A stretch of DNA of 64,000 nucleotides from an uncultured Subdoligranulum sp. (GTDB lineage: Bacteria > Bacillota > Clostridia > Oscillospirales > Ruminococcaceae): contig CAJFFY010000011.1 in NCBI GenBank assembly GCA_904374465.1, positions 5,898-69,897 on the forward strand, in the 5' to 3' direction. A program made the translations under genes and the position numbers. Below are positions 51,258 to 59,679 of the stretch, one piece after another; position 1 is the stretch's first letter; every line of letters begins with the position of its first letter. The notes under the pieces are model-generated. The model was not told the origin of the DNA. It saw only the letters and a list, made by a program, of their open reading frames with translations, and did no database searches.

Positions 51258-51281
51258 TCCGCCCTTCCCGAGGAAACCATC

Positions 51282-51956
51282 ATGCAACTGGAACAACAGG
51301 AAACCTTTACCATCCAGGGCCCCCAGCTGGAAGTTTTCGGTCAGATCGAATCCCGCCTGCCGGCTCCGGCCAAAAAGCGACCGGTGGCGGCCCTGGTACT
51401 GGCAGGACTGGCGCTGGTGTCGGTGTTCGGCATCGGCGGGGCGCGCCTGCAGGGGCTGCGCAGCCGCACGGCCCGGCTCTATTCTGCCCAGCAGGACGAG
51501 TACGGCCACAGCATCCAGGGGGATTTCGCCGCCCAGACCGACGCGGCAGCCAGCCTGATCCGGGTGGCCGGCAATGTGCTGGGGCAAAACGATGCCGATG
51601 TACAGGCCGCCCAGGCGGCCCTGGATGCCTGGAACGCCACCTCCGACCCCGACCAACCGGCCGTGCAGTATGCGTTGAATACCGATCTGGCCGGTGCCGT
51701 GGACCTGGTCTATACGGCGGCGACCGATGTGGCGGACGCCAAGGCCAAGGGGCAGCTGGACGACCTGCACGACAGTTTCACATCGGCGCAGGCGACCATC
51801 CAGCGGGCGGCTGCAGACTATAACACCCAGGCCGAAGCCTACAACGAGACGGTCTCGGCCTTCCCGGCCAATCTGCTGGCCGGCCTGTGGCAGGCGGGGC
51901 CGCTGCAGACCTTCGCCCCCGCGGATTTCGGCAACACAACAGGAAATGGATCATGA
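51282..51956 (+). CDS. LemA-like membrane protein
   Basis: The 224-residue protein has a cytoplasmic N-terminus (about 1-34), one membrane helix (about 36-54) and an outer helical domain. The end reads AAADYNTQAEAYNETVSAFP and then NLLAGLW, the typical last helix of LemA proteins. LemA genes often stand before TPM/DUF2207 genes, as here: its stop overlaps the TPM start (ATGA). The sequence is more diverged than usual in the first half, so the family call is moderate. Confidence 0.65.
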   Translation: MQLEQQETFTIQGPQLEVFGQIESRLPAPAKKRPVAALVLAGLALVSVFGIGGARLQGLRSRTARLYSAQQDEYGHSIQGDFAAQTDAAASLIRVAGNVLGQNDADVQAAQAALDAWNATSDPDQPAVQYALNTDLAGAVDLVYTAATDVADAKAKGQLDDLHDSFTSAQATIQRAAADYNTQAEAYNETVSAFPANLLAGLWQAGPLQTFAPADFGNTTGNGS

Positions 51957-52897
51957 AACAGAAACAAAAAACACTACGGCGCCCGGTGGCGCTGGCCGCG
52001 GCCACCCTTGCCCTGCTGACCGTCGCGGCTTTGCCGGTGCTGGCTGCACCGGAACTGGACCCCAATACGGCGGTCAATGACTACGCCAACATCCTTTCCA
52101 CCGAAACGGAAACCTATGTGGAAAACCTTTCGGTGGCGCTGCAGGATACCTGTGGTGCCCAGATCGGCGTCTATACCACCGAGTATATCGGCAATTCCAC
52201 CATGGAAGGCTATGCCTACGACCTGCTCAACACCTGGGGACTGGGCTCTGCCGACAAGGACAATGGTGTGTTGCTGCTGCTGGTGCCGGGGGAGGACGAT
52301 TACTATGTCACCCGGGGCGCCGGGCTGGAAACCCAGCTGACCATCAGTACCCTGGGGACGATTCTGGACGAGGACCTGGAGCCCAACTGGGTGAAAGGGG
52401 ACTATGATACCGGCGCGCAGCAGACGGTGTATGCCATTGCGGAAAAACTGTGCAGCATCTATGGCATTCCCACCTCCACGCTGGACGGCGTCACCCAGTC
52501 GGCGGCACCTGCCCGGCAGGAGCAGGGATCCAGCCCCGTGACGGTGGCCATCCTTCTTTTGGTGGTGCTGCTGGTGGTGGTCGTACTGCTGAATCTGGGC
52601 AATCCCCGGGGTCCCGGGCCGCGCCCGCCCCGCGGTGGTGGCGGCTTCGGCAATGCCCTGTTCTGGTACGGTCTGGGCCGCGCCTCCCGGCCGCGGCGTC
52701 CCCGCCGTCCGCCGCCGCCGCCTCCGGGCTTTGGTCCCGGTCCCGGCGGTTTCGGCCCCGGACCGGGCGGCTTCGGCGGGCCGCGTCCCGGCGGGTTCGG
52801 CGGCGCACCCCGCGGTGGATTTGGGGGCGGCCGTTCCGGCGGGTTCCGTCCCGGCGGCGGCTCCGGCCGCGGCGGCGGTGTGGGGCGTCGTCATTAA
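51953..52897 (+). CDS. TPM-domain (YgcG-like) membrane protein with Gly/Pro/Arg-rich tail
   Basis: The 314-residue protein has a signal peptide (about 1-31), a TPM domain (about 35-165: VNDYANILSTETETYVENLS, then DNGVLLLLVPGEDDYYVTRG) and one membrane helix (about 200-220). A cytoplasmic tail follows with FGPGPGGFGPGPGG repeats, ending PGGGSGRGGGVGRRH. TPM domains are linked to photosystem repair in plants and to unknown envelope roles in bacteria. Its last 17 residues closely match a stretch in the Cys-tail protein at 5447. Coupled to the LemA-like gene. Confidence 0.85.
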   Translation: MKQKQKTLRRPVALAAATLALLTVAALPVLAAPELDPNTAVNDYANILSTETETYVENLSVALQDTCGAQIGVYTTEYIGNSTMEGYAYDLLNTWGLGSADKDNGVLLLLVPGEDDYYVTRGAGLETQLTISTLGTILDEDLEPNWVKGDYDTGAQQTVYAIAEKLCSIYGIPTSTLDGVTQSAAPARQEQGSSPVTVAILLLVVLLVVVVLLNLGNPRGPGPRPPRGGGGFGNALFWYGLGRASRPRRPRRPPPPPPGFGPGPGGFGPGPGGFGGPRPGGFGGAPRGGFGGGRSGGFRPGGGSGRGGGVGRRH

Positions 52898-52911
52898 GGA
52901 AAAAAATTGGT

Positions 52912-52945
52912 CCGGCCCGCGCAGCTGCGGGCCGGCCTTTTGTGT
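52912..52945 (+). terminator. Terminator after the TPM gene
   Basis: CCGGCCCGC (52912-52920) pairs with GCGGGCCGG (52927-52935), then CCTTTTGTG. Confidence 0.7.
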
Positions 52946-52963
52946 TGAAAAGGAGTATTTCCC

Positions 52964-53728
52964 ATGCCCAAATTTGCCGTTATCACCGGGGCCAGCTCCG
53001 GCATCGGGGCAGAGTTTGCCCGGCAACTGTCCGCCCGTGGGTACCAATTGCTGTTGGTGGCCCGCCGGACCGACCGGTTGCAACAGCTTTCTGCCCAGCT
53101 GACCACCGTCTGTGAAATTTTCCCTGCCGATCTCTCCCGCGCCGAGGAATGCTGCCGCCTGGCCGACGCTTTGCGGGAACGGCAGGTGGATCTGTTTATC
53201 AACAACGCCGGCTTCGGCGACTGCGGACCCTTCCTGGAGACGGAGCTGGACAAGGAACTGCGGATGGTGGATGTGAATGTCCGCGCCGTGCAGATTCTCA
53301 CCAAGCGGATGGTGCAGCAGATGGAACGGCAGGGGAGCGGGGCACTGCTCAACGTGGGCTCCTCGGCAGGGCTGCTGCCCGGCGGCCCCTATATGGCCAC
53401 CTACTACGCCACCAAGGCCTATGTGGTCAGCCTGAGCCAGGCGGTGGCGGCCGAACTGCGTGCCCGGCACAGTCCGGTTTACCTGGGCTGCCTTTGCCCC
53501 GGTCCGGTCCATACCGAGTTCAACCAGGTGGCCAACGTCCGGTTTGCCCTGCCGGGTATTTCGGCGGCGTACTGTGTGCGCTGCGCCCTGGCGGGCATCC
53601 GGCGGCGCCGCACCATCATTGTGCCGGGTCCCGCCATGGCCACAGCAATGGCGTTGTCCCACCTGGCGCCCCGCCCTCTGCTAGTGGCGGTGGCCGGGTG
53701 GCAGCAAAAACGTAAGTTGAGCCGATAA
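52964..53728 (+). CDS. Short-chain dehydrogenase/reductase
   Basis: The 254-residue Rossmann enzyme has TGASSGIGAEF (residues 7-17) for NADP(H) binding, NNAGFGDCG, the catalytic Ser in NVGSSAGLLPGG and the YYATKAYV Tyr-Lys pair. Its layout is that of the DltE/YqjQ group, for which substrates are unknown. AAAGGAG precedes ATG 52964. It probably has some transcript from the TPM cluster through the terminator, otherwise no clear promoter. Confidence 0.9.
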   Translation: MPKFAVITGASSGIGAEFARQLSARGYQLLLVARRTDRLQQLSAQLTTVCEIFPADLSRAEECCRLADALRERQVDLFINNAGFGDCGPFLETELDKELRMVDVNVRAVQILTKRMVQQMERQGSGALLNVGSSAGLLPGGPYMATYYATKAYVVSLSQAVAAELRARHSPVYLGCLCPGPVHTEFNQVANVRFALPGISAAYCVRCALAGIRRRRTIIVPGPAMATAMALSHLAPRPLLVAVAGWQQKRKLSR

Positions 53729-53796
53729 GGGGGCCGTCCCCGGGCAGAAAACCGCAAAATCTTTCCTTGCCTCTGTTTTTATCGGGCAAACTGTGT

Positions 53797-53802
53797 TATA
53801 AT
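53797..53802 (+). promoter_or_regulatory. -10 element upstream of the SGNH hydrolase gene
   Basis: TATAAT at 53797-53802 without a clear -35 element; transcription would cover the SGNH, XpaC-like and ABC exporter genes. Confidence 0.5.
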
Positions 53803-53849
53803 CCTACTGTATATATGCAATTTTGGCTGTGCAGAAAGGAGGGGTACCC

Positions 53850-54998
53850 ATGCCGACCCCCCAGCGTCCCGGGCCTGACCGTTCCCGTCGGCCCCGGCCG
53901 GAAAATCAATACAACTGGCAGGATGGCTGGGCACAACCTCAGCCGCCCCGCACACGCCGCGGACCGCTCACACCGGAGCAGCAGCGGGCCATCGCCCGCC
54001 GCGCCCGGGAACGCCGCCGTCGTCGCCGCCGCACCCTGCTGGTGGGCACGGCCGGGGGCATTCTGATTCTGTCCGGCATCATCACCGCGCTGCTGCCCAA
54101 AAGTGTGACCGGGGAGGCGCCCGAAGCCGAATCGGTGGCCACGGGCAGTGCCCAGCTGGTGGCGCCCCTGCCCTACGGCGGCAGCAGTGATGCGGGGGAT
54201 GCCTCGGCCTCGGCGCCGGCCATCAACTGGGGCACCGTGGGGCCGGTTCAGCAAAGCGGGGACCAGGGCTATACCTACACCGCGCTGCCCGCCGCGCCGA
54301 CAGCGGTGCCGGAATTCGGCCGGGTGGATACTTCCTGGTTTGCCGATGCCGCCTTCCTGGGGGATTCGTTGACCGCCGGTTTCAGCGCCAGCGAGTACAA
54401 CATCGATGTGGGCGGCGCGCTGATCTGCGGGTATGAGGGGATCAGTCCCAACACCATTGTCAACCGCACCACGGTGACCAGCCCCGACCGGGGAGACGAG
54501 GTGGCCATGGATGTGTTGACCAACGCCCAGCCGGCCAAGCTGTATATTCTGATCGGCACCAACGCGCTGGTACAGACCGGCAATGACGAGAGCTTTTTGG
54601 CCTACTATGGCCGGATGCTGGACGATCTGCAGGCGGCACTGCCCAACACGGCAATTTACGTGCAATCCATTCTGTCGGCCACCCAGGAGACGGTGACCGA
54701 GGATGCACCGGGTCTGGCGCCCGACCGGCTGGCCACCATCAATGCGGCCATCCAGGGGCTGTGCGCCGAGCGCGGCTGCTATTTCCTGGACCTCAATGCC
54801 GAGTTCCGGGATGAATCCGGGTATCTGCTCAGCGATTACGCCCAGCCGGACGGCATTCATCTGACGGTTTCGGGGTACAACAAGTGGGTCAGCTATCTGT
54901 GCACCCATGTGCCCTACAACAAAAACAATCCCTACCAGGCCGGCAGCACCTACTATCTCAGCGATGACCTGAAACAGCTGCTGGCTGACATTCCCTGA
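53850..54998 (+). CDS. Membrane-anchored SGNH/GDSL hydrolase
   Basis: The 382-residue protein has a long basic cytoplasmic start (RRARERRRRRRR, about 58-69), one membrane helix (about 72-92), a linker, and an outer SGNH hydrolase domain (about 165-370). Block I is FLGDSLTAGF with the catalytic Ser, block III is IGTNAL, and block V is DGIHLT with Asp and His. It probably deacylates a surface polymer or lipid. GAAAGGAGGGG precedes ATG 53850. First gene of a run leading to the polysaccharide exporter. Confidence 0.85.
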   Translation: MPTPQRPGPDRSRRPRPENQYNWQDGWAQPQPPRTRRGPLTPEQQRAIARRARERRRRRRRTLLVGTAGGILILSGIITALLPKSVTGEAPEAESVATGSAQLVAPLPYGGSSDAGDASASAPAINWGTVGPVQQSGDQGYTYTALPAAPTAVPEFGRVDTSWFADAAFLGDSLTAGFSASEYNIDVGGALICGYEGISPNTIVNRTTVTSPDRGDEVAMDVLTNAQPAKLYILIGTNALVQTGNDESFLAYYGRMLDDLQAALPNTAIYVQSILSATQETVTEDAPGLAPDRLATINAAIQGLCAERGCYFLDLNAEFRDESGYLLSDYAQPDGIHLTVSGYNKWVSYLCTHVPYNKNNPYQAGSTYYLSDDLKQLLADIP

Positions 54999-55018
54999 AC
55001 GTGAAAAAAGGAGATCCT

Positions 55019-56275
55019 ATGCCCAACCAGGAGGAAGGGCCCCGGTACACCGACCCGGGCCATCCCTACAGCGGCAGCGGCAACCGCTACCAGAACCGCT
55101 ACAGTAAACAGGATGAATACCATCGGGGGGACGGCCCGTTCCAGTTCCCCTGGTGGGCCATTGTCATCGGCTTTGTGGTGTGGTGGCCGCTGGGATTCAT
55201 CTTCATTGCCCTCAACGGCGCCATGCGCAAGGGCAAGCTGGGCGGTTTTGAACAGGCGGCCCGGCAGAAGACCCGCGCCGCGGATTTCAACGTGACCCCG
55301 GTCTACGCGGTGGACGATAGGGAGCGCCCCCCGCAGGAGGCGCCCCGCGCGGAAAAAGCAAAGAAAAAGAAAAAAGCCGCTTCCCAGAACGGCAGCGGTT
55401 CCGGTCTGGCCACCGGGTTGTTCATCGCCGGTATCGCCCTGTTGGCGACGGGGCTGCTGGCTTTGCCGGACAGCCTTTTCTGGCTGCCGGATGTGCTGGC
55501 TGAGGGCGGGCTGCAGTATCTGCCGTACCTGCTGGAGGAATGTGTTCCGGTGCTCATGATGCTCACCGGCGGCGTGGGCTGCCTGTTCGGTGCCCACACG
55601 GTGCGCACCAACCGCCGCATGCGCAAAAAAATCGACAACATCGTGGGCGATGCCCGGAACATGCCCATTGCCGACATTGCAGCCGCCATTCCCTGCAGCT
55701 ACGAAAAATGCTGCAAGCACCTGGAAAACTGTATTGACGACGGGGTTTTCGGGCCCGATGCCTACCTGGACATGCGCCGCCGTTACCTGGTGGTCAAAGG
55801 CAAGGCTCCGGAACCCACCCCCGAGGCCCCGCCCCAGCCGGAACAGCCGGTGGAAAAGGACCGCTACCAGGCCATTCTGGATGCCCTGCGCAGCGTCAAT
55901 GACGCCATCCCCGACGAGGAGATGAGCGACAAGATCAGCCGTCTGGAGGCCGTGTCGGCCAAAATTTTTGCCCAGGCCAAGTCTGATCCGGACAAGCTGC
56001 CCCGGATGCGCAAATTCCTGGACTACTATCTGCCCACATCCCTCAAACTGCTCCAGACGTATGCGGAGCTGGATGCCCAGGGGGTGGAAGGGGAAAACAT
56101 CACCGAATCCAAGCACCGCATCGAACAGACGATGGATACCCTGGTTCATGCCTTTGAGACCCAGCTGGACCAGCTTTTCCAGGACGATGCCCTGGATGTG
56201 AGCGCCGATATTGACGTGATGGAAAATATGCTGCGTGCCGACGGTCTGACCGGAGACACGCCGTTCAAACTGTAA
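55019..56275 (+). CDS. XpaC-like membrane protein, long form
   Basis: The 418-residue protein has a polar start, one helix (about 38-60), a Lys-rich loop, two helices (about 130-190), and a winged-helix-like segment (about 200-265: NMPIADIAAAIPCSYEKCCK). Then comes an XpaC domain (about 280-410) with FLDYYLPTSLKLLQTYAEL and LDVSADIDVMENML, clearly related to the gene at 49419. Function unknown. ATG 55019 follows AAAAGGAG; a GTG at 55001 lies before that site. It stands between the SGNH hydrolase and the ABC exporter. Confidence 0.8.
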   Translation: MPNQEEGPRYTDPGHPYSGSGNRYQNRYSKQDEYHRGDGPFQFPWWAIVIGFVVWWPLGFIFIALNGAMRKGKLGGFEQAARQKTRAADFNVTPVYAVDDRERPPQEAPRAEKAKKKKKAASQNGSGSGLATGLFIAGIALLATGLLALPDSLFWLPDVLAEGGLQYLPYLLEECVPVLMMLTGGVGCLFGAHTVRTNRRMRKKIDNIVGDARNMPIADIAAAIPCSYEKCCKHLENCIDDGVFGPDAYLDMRRRYLVVKGKAPEPTPEAPPQPEQPVEKDRYQAILDALRSVNDAIPDEEMSDKISRLEAVSAKIFAQAKSDPDKLPRMRKFLDYYLPTSLKLLQTYAELDAQGVEGENITESKHRIEQTMDTLVHAFETQLDQLFQDDALDVSADIDVMENMLRADGLTGDTPFKL

Positions 56276-56297
56276 AACAGGGGAGAGATCCGAACCC

Positions 56298-57098
56298 ATG
56301 CAACACCAAACCGCCGGCCAGCTGCGTACCAGCTGGGGCCATTTTACCAAGTATCGCCCGTTGATCCGGGAACTGGTCACCAGGGACCTCAAAGTCAAAT
56401 ACCGCCGCAGCTTTCTGGGCTATGTGTGGAGTATCCTCAACCCGCTGCTCATGATGCTGCTGCAGACGCTGGTATTTTCCTACATGTTCCGCTTTGATAT
56501 TCCCAACTACCCGCTCTACCTGATCTGCGGCAATACGCTGTTCAATTTCTTCAACGAAAGTACCAACATGGGCATGGGCAGCGTACTGGGCAATTCCTCG
56601 CTGATCAAAAAAGTCTATGTGCCCAAGTTCATCTTTCCCATCAGCCGGGTGGTTTCCAGCTTTGTGAACCTGCTGTTCAGCCTGGCGGCCATCGTTCTGG
56701 TCATGCTGATCACCCGCTCGCCACTGTATCCCACGCTGCTGCTGGTCTGGGCGCCGCTGGTGCTGCTGTTCCTGTTCTGCTGCGGCATGGCGTTGCTGCT
56801 TTCGGCCCTGGCGGTCTATTTCCGGGACCTGCAATATCTGTACGGCATCCTGACCATGGCCTGGATGTACGCCACACCGCTGTTTTATCCCCTTTCTCAG
56901 CTGCCCGGATTCATGCAGCAGATCGTCAAGCTCAATCCGCTGTATCACTATATCAACTGCCTGCGCTGCCTGGTCATGTACGGCTTTGTGCCGGGACCTA
57001 ACACCTGGTTCGCCTGTGTGGCCAGCGCCGTCGTCATGGTGGTGCTGGGGCTGGCGGCGTTCCGCAAGCTGCAGCGCAACTTCATTCTGTATCTGTAA
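56298..57098 (+). CDS. Polysaccharide/teichoic acid ABC exporter, permease subunit (TagG/Wzm-like)
   Basis: The 266-residue ABC-2 permease starts with FTKYRPLIRELVTRDLKVKYRRSF and continues LGYVWSILNPLLMMLLQTL. This cytoplasmic helix leads into six membrane helices. NTLFNFFNEST and VKKVYVPKFIFPIS-like segments (here LIKKVYVPKFIFPISRV) are typical. It would move a lipid-linked polysaccharide to the outer face. The ATPase gene follows by 13 bases. Confidence 0.92.
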   Translation: MQHQTAGQLRTSWGHFTKYRPLIRELVTRDLKVKYRRSFLGYVWSILNPLLMMLLQTLVFSYMFRFDIPNYPLYLICGNTLFNFFNESTNMGMGSVLGNSSLIKKVYVPKFIFPISRVVSSFVNLLFSLAAIVLVMLITRSPLYPTLLLVWAPLVLLFLFCCGMALLLSALAVYFRDLQYLYGILTMAWMYATPLFYPLSQLPGFMQQIVKLNPLYHYINCLRCLVMYGFVPGPNTWFACVASAVVMVVLGLAAFRKLQRNFILYL

Positions 57099-57111
57099 GG
57101 AGCCGCCCGTT

Positions 57112-57852
57112 ATGCCCATCATTCAGGTGCAAGACGTCTCGATGCGCTTCAACCTGGCGCAGGAAAAAACCGAGACCCTCAAGGAGTATGCCGTCAAGCT
57201 GCTCAAACACCAGCTGTTTTTCAACGAATTCTACGCCCTGCAGAATATCTCCTTCTCCATCGAGCCGGGAGAGTCTGTGGCACTCATCGGCCGCAACGGC
57301 AGCGGAAAAAGTACCATGCTCAAGCTCATTGCCGGTGTCATGTACCCCACCCGGGGCACCGTGCGGGTCAATGGCGAGATTGCCCCGCTGATCGAGCTGG
57401 GGGCCGGATTTGACCTGGAACTGACCGCCCGGGAAAATGTTTTCCTCAATGGTGCGGTGCTGGGCCATGACCGGGACTACATGGAAGAACACTTTAAAAA
57501 TATCATCGATTTTGCCGAACTTTGGGATTTTGTGGACGTGCCGGTGAAGAACTATTCCAGCGGAATGATCGCTCGGCTGGGCTTTTCCATTGCCACCGAG
57601 GTGGATGCCGAAATCCTGGCCTGCGACGAGATCCTCTCGGTGGGCGATTTCATGTTCCAGCAAAAATGCCATGAGCGGATGGAGAAAATGCTCTCGGGCG
57701 GGACCACCCTGCTCTTTGTCAGCCACGACATCAACCAGGTCAAACAGCTCTGCAAGCGCGCCATCTGGATCGACCACGGTCATCTGCGGGGGGACGGCCC
57801 TTCGGCCGAAGTCTGCGATGCCTATGTGGCGGCCATGCAGCGCGGTGAATAA
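57112..57852 (+). CDS. Polysaccharide/teichoic acid ABC exporter, ATP-binding subunit (TagH/Wzt-like)
   Basis: The 246-residue ATPase has Walker A GRNGSGKSTMLK (about 61-72), the family segment APLIELGAGFDLELTARENV, the signature NYSSGMIARLGFSIA, and Walker B EILACDEILSVGD. It is the short form without a C-terminal carbohydrate-binding domain, so chain length is not read by this subunit. AAGGAG precedes ATG 57112. It pairs with the permease upstream and leads directly (8 bases) to a GT-C-like gene. Confidence 0.93.
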   Translation: MPIIQVQDVSMRFNLAQEKTETLKEYAVKLLKHQLFFNEFYALQNISFSIEPGESVALIGRNGSGKSTMLKLIAGVMYPTRGTVRVNGEIAPLIELGAGFDLELTARENVFLNGAVLGHDRDYMEEHFKNIIDFAELWDFVDVPVKNYSSGMIARLGFSIATEVDAEILACDEILSVGDFMFQQKCHERMEKMLSGGTTLLFVSHDINQVKQLCKRAIWIDHGHLRGDGPSAEVCDAYVAAMQRGE

Positions 57853-57860
57853 GGAAGGTT

Positions 57861-59642
57861 ATGACGTTACAGAAAAAACAAAATCTCTGGCGGGAATGCC
57901 TGACGGTGGCGCTGCTCATCGCCGCCGTGGCCGCCACCGAGTATTTCTTCTTCCAGCTCTGGCGGCTGGACTGGCACGCGCCGATTCTCTATGGCGGGGA
58001 CGGCATCTACTGGGTGGGGCAGGTCCAGCGCAGTTATGGGGAACTGACCGGTTCGCTGGGCTGGCCCTTCTACCAGCCGCCCAGCCCCTATGACCCCAAC
58101 TACGACCTGATCTACGATCTGTTTGTGGCCTTTGTGGGATTGTTTACCAAGGACACCGGCGTGGTGTTCAACCTCTATGTGCTGGTCATTCCCTTTGCCA
58201 ATGCTCTGGCCGGGTACACGGTGTTCCGCATGACCGGTATGCGCCGGTGGCTGTCCTTTGCCTTCGGGCTGACCTTCGGGCTTTGCCCTTATGTGCAGCA
58301 GCGGCTGGCCGGGCATATGATGCTGGCTGCCGTGGAGTTTGTGCCGTTTTCGGTGCTGCTCTGTCTCTGGTGTGCCGAGGATCCGTCCTTCGGTCGCCCC
58401 GGCAAAGGTTTCTTCCGCAACCGGCGCAACTGGCTGGCCATCGCCTTTGCCTGGGGCATCGCCAACAACGGTGCCGCCTACTACCCGTATTTCACCTGCT
58501 TTTTCCTGTGCATCACGGCCCTCTGCCTGATCTTGCGGGATCGCCGGTTGTCGGCCGGGGTGCCCTGTTTCCTGACCATTGGGGAGATCGTGGCCTGGAT
58601 GATTCCCGATTTCTTCCCCATGGTGCTGGGCATCCTGTCGGGACAGGGAAGTACGCTTACCAACGGGGTTTACCGCAGCCCCATCGGGGCCGATATCTAC
58701 AGCCTGCGCATCAGCAGTCTGCTGCTGTCGCCCAACGGCTATGGCTGGGACAAGCTGGCCAACTGGCTGCAGCGGTATTTCCGCCTGCTGGCCACCGATG
58801 AGGCATCGGTTTTCAACGAAAATTCCTACGGGTATCTGGGCATTGTGGGCATTGTGGGGTTCCTGGTCCTGCTGGTGCTGCTGTTCCACAATCACAACTG
58901 GAAATCCGGAAAAACCGCGACCCCGCAGCTGGGGGACCGATTCTGGCTGCTGGGCCGGCTGAATGTGGCCGCGCTGCTGCTGGCCACCATCGCCAGCTTT
59001 GGTGGTCTGATCGGCATTTTCCTGCGTTTTATCCGCGGGTACAACCGCATCAGCCCCTACATCGCCTTCTTTGCCCTGCTGGCGGTGGGCCTTTGGGCCG
59101 AGCGTTGCCTCTGCCGCTGGCAGGGACGCCGCCGGCAGATCTTCACGGCGGTGCTGGTGGTGGTGCTGGCCTACGGGTACTGGGAGCAGCAGGGCCTGTT
59201 TGTCCCGAAGTACGAGGAAGTCCAGACCACCTGGTATCAGGACGAAGCCTTTATGGATGAGGTGGAGGACGCCGCCGGCGAGGATGCCGTGATCTTCCAG
59301 CTGCCCTATATGAAAAACTTTGAAAACGGCTCGCTGAACAACATGTGGGACTATACGCTGCTGCGTGGTCCGCTGCACAGCGACACGCTGCGGTTCAGCT
59401 ACGGCGCCGGTTACGGGACCGAAAACGATGTCTGGTATAAGGCTACCAGCGAACTGGAACCGGATGCCATGGTGGCGGAACTGCGTGCCCAGGGCATTGC
59501 CGGGATCTATCTGGATCTGGACGGCTACCCGGAGGAGGACCAGCAGCAGACGCTGCAATCCCTGGTGGAGGCCGCCGGTTGCGACCCCGCGGAGGTCATT
59601 GCCCACGAGGCAGGGAAAATCTATTATATTCCATTGGCATAA
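57861..59642 (+). CDS. Polytopic membrane protein, GT-C/YfhO-like
   Basis: The 593-residue protein has about 12 membrane helices and a last outer domain (about 440-590). After the first helix an outer loop, LYGGDGIYWVGQVQRSYGEL, carries an acidic residue placed as in GT-C glycosyltransferases; FGLCPYVQQRLAGHMMLAA and RFIRGYNRISPYIAFFALLA follow. It is probably a glycosyl or polyprenyl-phosphate sugar transferase that decorates the exported polymer (inference). It follows the ABC ATPase by eight bases and ends at a strong terminator. Confidence 0.7.
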   Translation: MTLQKKQNLWRECLTVALLIAAVAATEYFFFQLWRLDWHAPILYGGDGIYWVGQVQRSYGELTGSLGWPFYQPPSPYDPNYDLIYDLFVAFVGLFTKDTGVVFNLYVLVIPFANALAGYTVFRMTGMRRWLSFAFGLTFGLCPYVQQRLAGHMMLAAVEFVPFSVLLCLWCAEDPSFGRPGKGFFRNRRNWLAIAFAWGIANNGAAYYPYFTCFFLCITALCLILRDRRLSAGVPCFLTIGEIVAWMIPDFFPMVLGILSGQGSTLTNGVYRSPIGADIYSLRISSLLLSPNGYGWDKLANWLQRYFRLLATDEASVFNENSYGYLGIVGIVGFLVLLVLLFHNHNWKSGKTATPQLGDRFWLLGRLNVAALLLATIASFGGLIGIFLRFIRGYNRISPYIAFFALLAVGLWAERCLCRWQGRRRQIFTAVLVVVLAYGYWEQQGLFVPKYEEVQTTWYQDEAFMDEVEDAAGEDAVIFQLPYMKNFENGSLNNMWDYTLLRGPLHSDTLRFSYGAGYGTENDVWYKATSELEPDAMVAELRAQGIAGIYLDLDGYPEEDQQQTLQSLVEAAGCDPAEVIAHEAGKIYYIPLA

Positions 59643-59643
59643 C

Positions 59644-59676
59644 AAAACCGCCCCGGTTTTACCCGGGGCGGTTTTT
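59644..59676. terminator. Bidirectional terminator between genes at 57861 and 59680
   Basis: AAAACCGCCCCGG (59644-59656) pairs with CCGGGGCGGTTTT (59663-59675). Confidence 0.9.
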
Positions 59677-59679
59677 CTG

